Below are positions 42,107 through 50,955 of a DNA stretch of 64,000 nt, piece by piece. The stretch is taken from the NCBI RefSeq assembly GCF_019131995.1, contig NZ_JAHONA010000003.1, positions 62,001 to 126,000 of the forward strand, in the 5' to 3' direction. This DNA is from Collinsella aerofaciens. Its GTDB lineage: Bacteria > Actinomycetota > Coriobacteriia > Coriobacteriales > Coriobacteriaceae. The notes below the pieces were generated by a model, which worked only from the letters and a program-made list of their open reading frames with translations, was not told the DNA's origin and searched no databases. Within the stretch, counting starts at the first letter, position 1. Each line of letters opens with the position of its first letter. Position numbers and translations under genes: made by a program.

Positions 42107-44329
42107 TTAGAGATGCAGCACGCGGTCGCGGATCTCCTCGGTTCGGCCCTGGTTCCAGAATTGGGTACCGATGTAGCCGCACGTACGACGAGCGACGTTC
42201 ATCTTCTCCTGATCGCGGTTGCCGCAGTTAGGGCACTCCCACACCAGCTTGCCGTCATCCTCGACAATCTTGATCTCGCCGTCGTAGCCGCACACCTGGC
42301 AGTAGTCGCTCTTGGTGTTGAGCTCGGCGTACATGATGTTGTCGTAGATGTACTGCATCACGCGAATGACAGCCTTGAGGTTGTCCTGCATGTTGGGAAC
42401 CTCGACGTAGGAGATGGCACCGCCCGGCGAAAGCTGCTGGAACATGCCCTCGAACTTGAGCTTGTCGAATGCGTCGATCTCCTCGGACACGTGGACGTGG
42501 TAGCTGTTGGTGATGTAGCCCTTGTCCGTCACGCCCGGAATGATGCCAAAACGACGCTGCAGGCACTTGGCGAACTTGTAGGTCGTCGACTCCAACGGCG
42601 TGCCGTACAGTGAGAAATCGATGTCGCTCGCAGCCTTCCACTCGGCGCACTTGTCGTTCATGCGCTGCATGACGGCCATGGCAAAGGGCGTGCCTTCCTT
42701 CTCGGTGTGACTGTGGCCCGTCATGTACTTGACGCACTCATACAGGCCGGCATAACCCAGACTAATGGTGGAGTAACCGCCCACGAGCAGCTTGTCGATC
42801 GTCTCGCCCTTCTTCAGACGGGCGAGGGCACCGTACTGCCAAAGAATCGGTGCGGCGTCAGAAAGCGTACCCATCAGACGCTCATGACGGCACAGCAAGG
42901 CGCGGTGGCACAGCTCAAGGCGCTCGTCGAAGATCTTCCAGAACTTATCCATATCCTGGTGCGAGCTCAGCGCGACATCAGGCAGGTTAATGGTCACAAC
43001 GCCCTGGTTAAAGCGGCCATAGTACTTAGGCTTGGTCGGGTCATAGTTCAGCGCGTTGGCGACATTGTTAAAGCCGTTGCCCGAACGGTCGGGCGTCAGG
43101 AAACTACGGCAACCCATGCAGGTGTAGCAATCGCCATTGCCGGCGGTCTCGCCCTTCGACAGCTTCAGCTCGCGCATCTTCTTCTCGGAGATGTAGTCGG
43201 GCACCATGCGCTTGGCGGTGCACTTCGCAGCCAGCTGAGTCAGGTAGAAGTACGGGGAATCCTCGTAAACGTTATCGTCCTCGAGCACATAGATAAGCTT
43301 GGGGAACGCCGGGGTGATCCACACGCCGGCCTCGTTCTTAACGCCCTCATAGCGCTGACGGAGCGTCTCCTCCACGATCATGGCAAGGTCATGCTTCTCC
43401 TGGGGCGTACGGGCCTCATTGAGATACATAAAGACCGTCACGAACGGCGCCTGGCCGTTGGTGGTCATAAGGGTCACGACCTGATACTGAATCGTCTGAA
43501 CGCCGCGACGGATCTCGTCACGCAGACGGTCCTCAACAACCTCGCGGACCTTTTCGGGAGATGCGGAAACGCCGAGCTCCTCAAGCTCGCGAGCGACCTC
43601 GCCGCGAATCTTTTGACGGCTCACTTCAACGAACGGGGCGAGATGGGTCAGCGAAATAGACTGGCCGCCGTACTGGGAGGAAGCAACCTGGGCGATGATC
43701 TGCGTCGCGATGTTGCAGGCGGTCGAGAAGCTGTGCGGCTTCTCGATCAGCGTGCCCGAGATAACCGTGCCGTTCTGGAGCATGTCCTCCAGGTTCACCA
43801 GATCGCAGTTGTGCATGTGCTGGGCAAAGTAATCCGAATCGTGGAAATGGATCAGGCCCTCATTATGGGCATCCACAATCTCCTGGGGCAGCAGCACGCG
43901 CTGGGTCAGGTCCTTGGAAATCTCGCCGGCCATATAATCGCGCTGAACGGAGTTGACAGTCGGGTTCTTGTTGGAGTTCTCCTGCTTGACCTCTTCGTTG
44001 TTGCACTCGATGAGCGACAGAATCTTGTCGTCGGTCGTGTTCTTCTGGCGCTTCAGGCTCTGAACATAGCGATAGATGATGTAATGGCGGGCAACCTCGT
44101 AGCAGTCGAGACGCATGATCTCGTCCTCGACCAGATCCTGAATCTCCTCGACCGACACGGTGTGGCCCGCGTTCTCGCATGCCTCGGCGACGTTTTGTGC
44201 CGCGTAAACCACCTGGCGGTCGGTAAGACGAGAGCTCTCCTCGACCTCCAAGTTTGCGGCGCGGATGGCATTGACGATCTTATCGATGTCAAAGACAACC
44301 TCGGTGCCGCTGCGCTTGATGATCTTCAT
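42107..44329 (-). CDS. nrdD: Anaerobic ribonucleoside-triphosphate reductase
   Basis: This 740-residue class III enzyme has an N-terminal ATP-cone ('MKIIKRSGTEVVFDIDKIVNAI', residues 1-90) and a catalytic barrel with 'GTVISGTLIEKPHSF' and 'CYTCMGCRSFL'. A C-terminal zinc site (CQVCGYDG...CPNCGN) and the glycyl-radical motif 'RTCGYIG' (Gly about residue 718) follow. It reduces ribonucleotides to deoxyribonucleotides without oxygen. The ATG at 44329 follows AAAGAGGC. NrdR boxes precede it. Confidence 0.94.
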   Translation of the reverse strand: MKIIKRSGTEVVFDIDKIVNAIRAANLEVEESSRLTDRQVVYAAQNVAEACENAGHTVSVEEIQDLVEDEIMRLDCYEVARHYIIYRYVQSLKRQKNTTDDKILSLIECNNEEVKQENSNKNPTVNSVQRDYMAGEISKDLTQRVLLPQEIVDAHNEGLIHFHDSDYFAQHMHNCDLVNLEDMLQNGTVISGTLIEKPHSFSTACNIATQIIAQVASSQYGGQSISLTHLAPFVEVSRQKIRGEVARELEELGVSASPEKVREVVEDRLRDEIRRGVQTIQYQVVTLMTTNGQAPFVTVFMYLNEARTPQEKHDLAMIVEETLRQRYEGVKNEAGVWITPAFPKLIYVLEDDNVYEDSPYFYLTQLAAKCTAKRMVPDYISEKKMRELKLSKGETAGNGDCYTCMGCRSFLTPDRSGNGFNNVANALNYDPTKPKYYGRFNQGVVTINLPDVALSSHQDMDKFWKIFDERLELCHRALLCRHERLMGTLSDAAPILWQYGALARLKKGETIDKLLVGGYSTISLGYAGLYECVKYMTGHSHTEKEGTPFAMAVMQRMNDKCAEWKAASDIDFSLYGTPLESTTYKFAKCLQRRFGIIPGVTDKGYITNSYHVHVSEEIDAFDKLKFEGMFQQLSPGGAISYVEVPNMQDNLKAVIRVMQYIYDNIMYAELNTKSDYCQVCGYDGEIKIVEDDGKLVWECPNCGNRDQEKMNVARRTCGYIGTQFWNQGRTEEIRDRVLHL

Positions 44330-44554
44330 CCTCTTGCCTCTTTCGCATCGTAGCCTCATCGCGCTTCAGAGCCAAACGATACCCGGCAGGGCTTGCCCCT
44401 GTCTTGCGGCGCCGTCGCGCAATCTGTGTTCTCGATAAACCATAAGCCTCCATGCGGACATTCCCTGGAGCCGATCAAGCGGCTCAGGGACACGTTCAAA
44501 AGAGGCAGTTAAGGTCTTCGTTCTCTGTCCGCCATCTATCATACGACAAAGAAG

Positions 44555-44602
44555 CATCTATATCCTGTATTCTTTTTTTAGGTCAAACACAACATATAGT
44601 GT
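44555..44602 (-). promoter_or_regulatory. NrdR-box pair and promoter of nrdD
   Basis: ACACAACATATAGTGT at 44587-44602 fits the NrdR consensus ACACwATATATwGTGT well. A weaker box lies at 44555-44570, 32 bp away, so both face the same side of the helix. On the minus strand the promoter is TTGACC (44581-44586), 18 bases, TATAGA (44557-44562), and the boxes overlap it. NrdR would repress when dNTPs are plentiful. Confidence 0.7.
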
Positions 44603-44913
44603 TTCAGCAGGTCAAAGCAATTAGTCATTTTGCAGACGCATTAAAAATGAGGGGTTCTTGGCAAGTCGGTAAAACGTTACCAACACGGCTACCTGCATGG
44701 CAGTTATAAAACCCCCTTAGTCAAGCCGCTGACAAATCCTACCAAAACCAAACCGCTCACGCCAAAAGAATCCAAAAGATTGTGCTTGACCAACATGTTG
44801 CGGTCACGATCGGCCAGGACGTATGCAATCTGCCGGCACCTCTACGGGATGCGAAGACCATCGCGTACAGACCTTGGATCAATATTTGGTGGCTTATATT
44901 GGCGGCGTGCTTG

Positions 44914-44955
44914 GTGGCAAAACAAAACAGCCCAGAGGACATAGCCTCTGGGCTG
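44914..44955 (-). terminator. Terminator of the tRNA-Gly/tRNA-Val transcript
   Basis: Exact 11-bp arms (44928-44938 and 44945-44955) enclose six bases and are followed on the minus strand by TTTTGTTTTGCC. Confidence 0.8.
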
Positions 44956-44963
44956 CGAACATT

Positions 44964-45038
44964 TGGTGGGCGTTAGAAGATTTGAACTTCTGACCTCTTC
45001 CGTGTCAGGGAAGCGCTCTCCCCCTGAGCTAAACGCCC
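44964..45038 (-). tRNA. tRNA-Val (GAC)
   Basis: Cloverleaf on the minus strand: acceptor GGGCGTT, anticodon loop CTGACAC giving anticodon GAC, T-arm TTCAAAT, 3' CCA encoded. Follows tRNA-Gly by 3 bases in one transcript. Confidence 0.92.
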
Positions 45039-45041
45039 AAA

Positions 45042-45117
45042 TGGAGCGGACAACGGGACTCGAACCCGCGACCCCAACCTTGGCAAGGTTGTGCTCTACC
45101 AACTGAGCCATGTCCGC
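45042..45117 (-). tRNA. tRNA-Gly (GCC), copy 1
   Basis: Acceptor GCGGACA, anticodon loop TTGCCAA giving GCC, T-arm TTCGAGT, CCA encoded. It differs from copies 2 and 3 by a single T-loop base (GAGTCCC against GAGCCCC). Confidence 0.93.
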
Positions 45118-45129
45118 CTGCGAGGATTT

Positions 45130-45177
45130 AATATACGGGATGATCCACCCAAATGCAAGAACTTTTTTTAAAAAGTT
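45130..45177 (-). promoter_or_regulatory. tRNA-Gly/Val promoter with upstream AT palindrome
   Basis: On the minus strand: TTGCAT (-35), 17 bases, TATATT (-10, at 45130-45135). Directly upstream of the -35 lies an 18-bp palindrome at 45160-45177 (AACTTTTT-TT-AAAAAGTT), which resembles an UP element. Confidence 0.65.
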
Positions 45178-45258
45178 TTGCGACGCCCTCGCGAACCTCG
45201 CGAGGACATCAGCCACCACGGAAGGCGCAGGCAAACGCAAACTCGCCGCAAGAGGCCC

Positions 45259-46992
45259 CTACATCTCGCCGAGCATGATCCAGGCAGAGCTGTCCTGCGT
45301 GAGCCTGCCGTCTGCAAGCGGTGATGAGGTGAGCAGGACCCTGCCCGCCGGCAGCTCCACAGGTGCTGCACCGAAGTTCGTCACACACGCCCAGCCGTTA
45401 TCGCGGCGATAGGCGATGACGCCGCCCTCAGCGCCCTCGGCACCATCCGCAAGACCGGTGCGCCCGTCAAGATCGAGCCACGCAAGATCGTTGGCGCACC
45501 CGCGCAGCTTGCGCCGCAGCCAGAGGGCGTCACGATAGAGCGCAAGCATCGATGTCGGGTCCGTTTCTTCCCTATCGGCAGCATAATCGGAAAACCATGC
45601 AGGCTGCGGCAGATGGGGCGCCGCATCGGCGTCTGCCGGCGAAAACCCAAACGATCCGCCCTGCGCGGGATCGTCCGCCGCCACCCACGGCAGGGGCACG
45701 CGACAGCCGTCGCGCCCCTTCTCGCGCTTCGGTCCGTGCGTATTGGTCGCACTGGGATCTTCGAGTGCAGCCCACGGGATATCAGCCACCTCAAAAAGGC
45801 CGAGCTCCTCACCCTGATACACGTATGCCGAGCCCGGAAGCGCCAGCTCAAGCAAAAGGGCCGCCCGCGCGCGGCGCTCGCCGAGTTCACGGTCCTCGTC
45901 ATAAGACGACCCGTCGCGTAAGAGCCAGTCGAGCGCAATCTGGTGGTAGCGCGTCGCCTTGATTTGCGGCAGGGCATAGCGTGTCGCCACGCGCGGCACG
46001 TCGTGGTTGGAGAGTACCCAAGTCGAGGCGGAATCGGATTCGACGGCTGCCTTCAAGCCCTTCTCGATTGCAGTGTGCATGTCATCATAGGTCCAAGCGG
46101 CCTTGGCAAACTCAAAGTTGAATGTCTGGCCAAGCTCGCTGGGACGCGCGTAGAGATACTGGCGCTCGGGCAGCACCCACGCCTCGGCAACGGCACTGCG
46201 CGGCGGATTATAGCGGTCGAACACGCGGCGCCACTCGCGATAGATCTCGTGGACCTCATTGCGGTCCCACAGCGGATGGGTGCCGTCGTCAACCATGTCA
46301 TCGCCCTCGGCGAGATGCCACCGGTCGAGGTCATCGCGGTCGAGATCCTTGGCGAGACCCTGCGCCACATCAATGCGAAAGCCGTCGACGCCTCGATCGC
46401 TCCAAAACGCCAGGACGTCGCAAAAGAGCGCGTGAACCTCAGGGCATGACCAGTCAAAGTCCGGCTGCTCGGGCGTAAACATGTGCAGATACCACTGACC
46501 GTCCGCAACACGCGTCCATGCGGGGCCGCCAAAGTTGGCATTCCAATTGGTGGGAGGCAGCTCGCCATGCTCGCCGCGACCATCGCGGAAGATATAACGG
46601 GCGCGCTCGGGCGATCCGGGGCCGGCGGCAAGAGCGGCTTTGAACCAGGGGTGCTGGCTGGATGAATGGTTGGGCACGATGTCGACGATGACCTTGATGC
46701 CGCGCGCGTGAGCCGCAGCGATCATGTCATCGAAGTCGTCAAGCGAGCCGAGACGTGGATCGACATCGCAGTAGTCCGCCACATCATAGCCACCATCGAC
46801 AAGAGGCGATGGGTAAAACGGGCTCAGCCAGATGGCCTCGATACCCAGCCGCTCAAGATAGTCCATCTGCTGGGTAATGCCCGCGATATCGCCCAGACCC
46901 GAACCAGTCGAATCCTTAAACGAGCGCGGGTAGATCTGATAGATCGCGGCATCGGACATCCATGAACGCGAAGAAGACTTTTCTGTAACCAT
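45259..46992 (-). CDS. Alpha-glucosidase (GH13)
   Basis: This 577-residue glycoside hydrolase of family 13 has 'IYQIYPRSFKDS' at the start, nucleophile D208 in 'GFRIDVAQ', acid/base E270 in 'AEAWV' and D330 in 'LSNHD'. The substrate loop 'PNHSS' and C-terminal beta domain are present. No signal peptide is seen, so it acts on imported oligosaccharides (isomaltose or maltose type). The ATG at 46992 follows AGGGAGAT. The frame stays open upstream to 47466 through three tRNA genes, and that extension is rejected. It is flanked by near-identical tRNA-Gly genes. Confidence 0.88.
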   Translation of the reverse strand: MVTEKSSSRSWMSDAAIYQIYPRSFKDSTGSGLGDIAGITQQMDYLERLGIEAIWLSPFYPSPLVDGGYDVADYCDVDPRLGSLDDFDDMIAAAHARGIKVIVDIVPNHSSSQHPWFKAALAAGPGSPERARYIFRDGRGEHGELPPTNWNANFGGPAWTRVADGQWYLHMFTPEQPDFDWSCPEVHALFCDVLAFWSDRGVDGFRIDVAQGLAKDLDRDDLDRWHLAEGDDMVDDGTHPLWDRNEVHEIYREWRRVFDRYNPPRSAVAEAWVLPERQYLYARPSELGQTFNFEFAKAAWTYDDMHTAIEKGLKAAVESDSASTWVLSNHDVPRVATRYALPQIKATRYHQIALDWLLRDGSSYDEDRELGERRARAALLLELALPGSAYVYQGEELGLFEVADIPWAALEDPSATNTHGPKREKGRDGCRVPLPWVAADDPAQGGSFGFSPADADAAPHLPQPAWFSDYAADREETDPTSMLALYRDALWLRRKLRGCANDLAWLDLDGRTGLADGAEGAEGGVIAYRRDNGWACVTNFGAAPVELPAGRVLLTSSPLADGRLTQDSSAWIMLGEM

Positions 46993-47130
46993 GGGGCGTA
47001 TCTCCCTTGCAACGAGGTTATGCGAGATGCCCACGATGATACGCCCAAAGCGCACATTCGCAGCAAACAACGCCACAGCCACGCCCCAAAACGCTCGCTC
47101 CCTCTCGGGTTCGAGCCCATGCGATGGATA

Positions 47131-47162
47131 CAAAAAAGCCCGGATACCGTAGTAGCCGGGCT
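47131..47162 (-). terminator. Terminator of the Gly-Cys-Gly tRNA transcript
   Basis: AGCCCGG and CCGGGCT pair around 12 bases and are followed by TTTTTTG on the minus strand. It ends 8 bases after tRNA-Gly copy 2. Confidence 0.82.
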
Positions 47163-47170
47163 GTTGCGTT

Positions 47171-47246
47171 TGGAGCGGACAACGGGGCTCGAACCCGCGA
47201 CCCCAACCTTGGCAAGGTTGTGCTCTACCAACTGAGCCATGTCCGC
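47171..47246 (-). tRNA. tRNA-Gly (GCC), copy 2
   Basis: Anticodon loop TTGCCAA, CCA encoded. Identical to copy 3 and one base different from copy 1. Last gene of the three-tRNA transcript. Confidence 0.93.
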
Positions 47247-47288
47247 ATATGTAAAACAAAACGGGCGCCGGAGCGCCCGGATGTTGCC

Positions 47289-47362
47289 TGGAGGCGAAGC
47301 CCGGATTCGAACCGGGGGTAAAGGCTTTGCAGGCCTCTGCCTTACCACTTGGCCACTTCGCC
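47289..47362 (-). tRNA. tRNA-Cys (GCA)
   Basis: Anticodon loop CTGCAAA giving GCA; acceptor GGCGAAG, CCA encoded. Middle gene of the Gly-Cys-Gly transcript. Confidence 0.92.
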
Positions 47363-47396
47363 GAAAAAGGACCACCTAAACGGTCCGGAAATGCAA

Positions 47397-47472
47397 TGGA
47401 GCGGACAACGGGGCTCGAACCCGCGACCCCAACCTTGGCAAGGTTGTGCTCTACCAACTGAGCCATGTCCGC
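47397..47472 (-). tRNA. tRNA-Gly (GCC), copy 3
   Basis: First gene of the three-tRNA transcript; sequence identical to copy 2 over 76 bases. CCA encoded. Confidence 0.93.
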
Positions 47473-47484
47473 TTGCGGGTTATT

Positions 47485-47534
47485 AATTTACGCGAGTTGT
47501 CCAAAAGACGCAAGTACTTTTTTCAAAAAACTTG
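47485..47534 (-). promoter_or_regulatory. tRNA-Gly-Cys-Gly promoter with upstream AT palindrome
   Basis: On the minus strand: TTGCGT (47508-47513), 17 bases, TAAATT (47485-47490). Immediately upstream of the -35 is an A6/T6 inverted repeat (about 47513-47534) like those at the other two tRNA promoters. Confidence 0.6.
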
Positions 47535-47577
47535 TCTGCCGCATGTTCTTAGTAGCTAAACGCGCTAAAGCGATTGG

Positions 47578-48324
47578 CTAGGCACACGATTCCAGCGCTC
47601 CGCTAAACAGCTTCACCATCTGCACGCGCGTGCCGGCGCCGTCCGTACGACGAGCAACCTCCACGTTATCGACGAGCATACGCATAAGCTTGATGCCACG
47701 GCCGCGCTCCTCAGATGCGACCGGTTCGCTCGTTTCATCGATAGAATAGCCGACACCTCGATCAAGCACCTCAACCACAACGCGATCGCCATAGGCCTGA
47801 ACCGTCAGGACGCACCCGATACCGCCCGCATGGTCATAGGCATTACCCAGCGCCTCCCCCGACGCCAATGCGACATCGTAGCGCTCGTCACGGCGCAACG
47901 GAAGCGATTCAAGGAGTTCGGCGATGCGATGTCGGTAGTATGGAAGATTCTCGATACCCTGACGGACCTCGACGCTCTTACTCCAGCGAGGCAGCTCCCC
48001 CACCGGAATGGCGGGAATAGACTCCCGCGCCGGCCCCGCGATATAAAGGATATCGACAAGACGAGCAATCTCCAAAAAGCGAACAACTTCACCTGATGCA
48101 TTGACGAGCGAAAGCAGGCCTTCTCGCCTCATGAGCTCACGAGCGCGCGTAAGCAGGAATGCCAAGCCCGTCGAATCGATAAAGCTAACAGCCTGACAGT
48201 TGATGACGACACGACGCACGCCGCGGCCAATCAAAGCATCCAGCCGCCGACGCAGCGCAGGCACCGTGGCGATGTCGATATCGCCTGGTGGCGTCAAAAC
48301 CGCTATGTCATTCCACTCATTCAT
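47578..48324 (-). CDS. STAS-HATPase fusion (anti-anti-sigma joined to anti-sigma kinase)
   Basis: The N-terminal STAS domain (about residues 1-100) has the phospho-acceptor Ser in 'SFIDSTGLAFLL', as in SpoIIAA. The C-terminal HATPase_c domain has the N-box 'ALASGEALGNAYDHAGG', G1 'VLDRGVGYS' and 'RGRGIKLMRML', as in SpoIIAB/RsbW. The two are normally separate proteins, so fusion in one chain of about 248 residues is unusual. The ATG at 48324 follows GGGGAA; an alternative TTG is at 48342. The SpoIIE-type phosphatase upstream is its likely partner. No sigma factor gene lies nearby. Confidence 0.85.
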   Translation of the reverse strand: MNEWNDIAVLTPPGDIDIATVPALRRRLDALIGRGVRRVVINCQAVSFIDSTGLAFLLTRARELMRREGLLSLVNASGEVVRFLEIARLVDILYIAGPARESIPAIPVGELPRWSKSVEVRQGIENLPYYRHRIAELLESLPLRRDERYDVALASGEALGNAYDHAGGIGCVLTVQAYGDRVVVEVLDRGVGYSIDETSEPVASEERGRGIKLMRMLVDNVEVARRTDGAGTRVQMVKLFSGALESCA

Positions 48325-48402
48325 ACGACCATGGTTCCCCAAAAAAGCCCACTCGATGCATTCGTTTCCCCAATCGTACGGATTCAGCCCGCCCAGCGTC
48401 GT

Positions 48403-50748
48403 CTATGAACGACCCCGTAAAAACTCAAGGGACACCAATGCAATGTCATCGTCCAGCGCCGATTCGGTAAATCGGTCAAGCTCGCCCAAGACCTTGCCGC
48501 AGATTCCCGATACGCCCTCACCCGAGACAGAGAGCAGAAGGTCACGAAGGCACTGCTCGCCAAAGAACGCTCCGGTGCGGTCGCGGGCCTCAATCGTTCC
48601 ATCCGTATACATGAAGAGCATGTCGCCAGGAGCGAACGTAAACACTCCCGTCTCGTACACCATGCTCTCAAAGGCACCGATTACGCCCGATTGGCATCCA
48701 AGCAGCTCGACCTCTCCCCCACGGGCCTCGCCGCCACCCAGCGGCATCGACTCTGGCCTGATGACCATGGTCGGAGGATGGCCCGCCGAACAATACGTTG
48801 CGCGTCCGGCTTTAAGGTCAATCTTGGCGATAAAGGCCGTCACGAACGTCTCGACCCTCGAGAAGCCCATGAGCATGCTGTTAAGGGAGCGTGCCATGCG
48901 GGCCGGTCCAGCGCCCTCCCAGGCATATGCCGTCAGGGCCGTCTTGACGAGCGCGGACATCGATGCAGCCTCAATGCCTTTGCCAGACACATCGCCCAAA
49001 ATCATGACGGCGCAGTCGTCGGGAAGACGGATGAGCGTATAGAAATCGCCGCCGACCAACGCCGAGTTCGTGGCCGACAGGTACACCGAATCGGTTGCGA
49101 TACCCGGAACATCCCCCAGGGAATTTCTCATGCCGATCTGAAGGGTCTGAGCGATATGGCGCTCCTCGCGCTTTTGAGATTCGCCTTCGTAGATCAGTTC
49201 AAAGTCATGCGCCAAGTGCACCAAGTAGTCATATTCAAGATCATCAATCGGCTCTTGGCTACCATCACGAAGCAGCAGTGCGCGCGTCGTCGGGCTCTTC
49301 GCAACAGAAGCAGGAACAATCGCGTCGTTACTGTGCTTGCCATCACCCTCAGAGCGCGGGCGCCCCGCCTCGATACCGGAGTCGACGTAGAGACCTTGAC
49401 AAGGCAGACCATGCGCCCTAAGCCAGCCTCCCATAGGCATCGATTCGTCAACGCGAGTTATACGGACGTGTTTAAGGTCCTCGGCACTCGTACCGCCCAA
49501 AACAGATGCCTCAAAGCCATCAGGGCCAGCCCCCAGACGTGCCGCTGGCGCCGTCGTGGAAAAGAAAAGCTTCTCAGGGTCGTCCGGCAAGGCAACGCGA
49601 CTGCCGCCTTCAAAATCTATGACGTAGGAATCCAGACTGGCGTCATACTCAACAGGGCAAAAATGGCAGTTAAGCATTTTGCAGATCTCGGACGATACCG
49701 CCTGGGTAGCCGCGGCAGAATCGTCTAGAAAGGTAAACAACTCATCACGCAAGACATTGAGCGAGCGGCCAAGCTCGGCCGTACGACGGGAGCGAAGGCT
49801 CGATGCCATGCCGACCAGCTGGATAGATAGATAATCGCAAATGACCTCGAGCACATTAACGTCATAGGCGAGCGGTGCCTGAGGGCGTTTCCAACCAACT
49901 TCCAGCACGCCAAGAATCTGCGTACCGTAAAAAACGGGAAGACAGATCTCGCTGCGGTACGGAGGCATATCTTGCATGCGCAACAGGTGCTTAGAACGAT
50001 TGTCCAAGTCCATGAACATACCGGAGGCGGCCTTATCACCCTCAAGGTCCTGTTGAATCGATAAGCGACAGGCACGCGACTCACGAAGAACATACGTCGG
50101 AATGCCAGCGCCATACGGCAAAAACTCAGGCAGGTAGCTGTCGTACAGCTCCTTGGAAACACCGCGAAGTTTAAAACCGCCGCTCTCAGAAAAATAGATA
50201 GCGGCACCCGAAGCATCGAGCGTTCCTACAAGCTGGTTCAAAACGGTATCAAGTAGGCTGGGCAGCTCATCGGAGCCAACGGTACTCATAATGACCGAGA
50301 GCGTGCCAGAGAGGCGCTTGTTCGCCACTCTAAGCTCCGAAAGCGCACGCTTGAGCTGACGGTCGTGCGAATACTGTTCTTCGATGCTATGGAGCGCCAC
50401 CAGGACACGTGGCGCGCGGCGCCCAAAGATGCGTGGAGGCGTTACGGAGCCCGCACGAACCAAGACGGGGATAAAGGAGCCGTCACTCAGCTTGAGCATC
50501 AGTTCGTTCTCGGAGCCATCAGTTTCAAATGGCAGACGATGTTCCGTCGCACGTTCAAAAGCGGACGAGTACAGGACGTCTTTAACATCTCCACCGATGA
50601 CGTCGGCGCGTTCCTCGCACATCAAACCAAGTAAGCGATTATTCACATGCAGAATTGTTCCGTCGAGCTCGCAGATGATGACAGCATCGCTCGTGATCTC
50701 GACTAGTTGGGCAACGTCTGCCCACTCGTTGCGTTCAAGCGTTTCCAT
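48403..50748 (-). CDS. PAS-GAF-PP2C phosphatase (SpoIIE/RsbU family)
   Basis: A protein of about 781 residues has a PAS domain (about residues 10-120), a GAF domain (about 160-320), a second sensory segment and a C-terminal PP2C domain (about 555-781). The PP2C metal motifs are 'LVGGDFYTLIRL', 'MILGDVSGKGIEAA' and 'LDDDIALVSLEF'. Such phosphatases dephosphorylate STAS anti-anti-sigma factors, so it would act on the fusion protein encoded downstream. The ATG at 50748 has GGTGGGG upstream; GTG at 50760 is an alternative. The signal sensed is unknown. Confidence 0.88.
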   Translation of the reverse strand: METLERNEWADVAQLVEITSDAVIICELDGTILHVNNRLLGLMCEERADVIGGDVKDVLYSSAFERATEHRLPFETDGSENELMLKLSDGSFIPVLVRAGSVTPPRIFGRRAPRVLVALHSIEEQYSHDRQLKRALSELRVANKRLSGTLSVIMSTVGSDELPSLLDTVLNQLVGTLDASGAAIYFSESGGFKLRGVSKELYDSYLPEFLPYGAGIPTYVLRESRACRLSIQQDLEGDKAASGMFMDLDNRSKHLLRMQDMPPYRSEICLPVFYGTQILGVLEVGWKRPQAPLAYDVNVLEVICDYLSIQLVGMASSLRSRRTAELGRSLNVLRDELFTFLDDSAAATQAVSSEICKMLNCHFCPVEYDASLDSYVIDFEGGSRVALPDDPEKLFFSTTAPAARLGAGPDGFEASVLGGTSAEDLKHVRITRVDESMPMGGWLRAHGLPCQGLYVDSGIEAGRPRSEGDGKHSNDAIVPASVAKSPTTRALLLRDGSQEPIDDLEYDYLVHLAHDFELIYEGESQKREERHIAQTLQIGMRNSLGDVPGIATDSVYLSATNSALVGGDFYTLIRLPDDCAVMILGDVSGKGIEAASMSALVKTALTAYAWEGAGPARMARSLNSMLMGFSRVETFVTAFIAKIDLKAGRATYCSAGHPPTMVIRPESMPLGGGEARGGEVELLGCQSGVIGAFESMVYETGVFTFAPGDMLFMYTDGTIEARDRTGAFFGEQCLRDLLLSVSGEGVSGICGKVLGELDRFTESALDDDIALVSLEFLRGRS

Positions 50749-50773
50749 CGTGGACCCCACCGTCTATCGGTAA

Positions 50774-50796
50774 CAAAAAAGCCTCCGAAGAGGCTT
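50774..50796 (-). terminator. Terminator of tRNA-Leu
   Basis: AAGCCTC and GAGGCTT form a stem around TTCG (minus strand) and are followed by TTTTT. It sits between tRNA-Leu and the phosphatase gene. Confidence 0.82.
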
Positions 50797-50807
50797 CTCA
50801 AATGCGA

Positions 50808-50897
50808 TGGTGTCGGAGGCGGGACTTGAACCCGCATGACCAAAAAGCGGTCACTAGCACCTCAAGCTAGCGCGTCTGCCAATTCCGCCACTCCGAC
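50808..50897 (-). tRNA. tRNA-Leu (GAG)
   Basis: Class II tRNA with a long variable arm; anticodon loop TTGAGGT giving GAG; CCA encoded. Single-gene transcript with its own promoter and terminator. Confidence 0.93.
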
Positions 50898-50955
50898 ATG
50901 CTATGTTGTTGACTTACGGTTCGCTTTGTTGGACCCGCGCGTTCAACGAGGAAGA

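Larger units (their letters stand above)
44330..44963. other. Intergenic region upstream of nrdD
   Basis: This region of about 630 bases holds the nrdD promoter and NrdR sites (44555-44602) and the tRNA terminator (44914-44955). The part at 44610-44910 is AT-rich and has only short frames on both strands that match nothing; it may be decayed sequence. Confidence 0.6.

Noticed and set aside
44366..44557. Small minus-strand frame before nrdD
   Set aside because: It lies in the nrdD leader, has no ribosome site and matches no family.
46993..47466. Upstream extension of the alpha-glucosidase frame as coding
   Set aside because: It runs straight through three tRNA genes and a terminator; the ribosome site and family start are at 46992.
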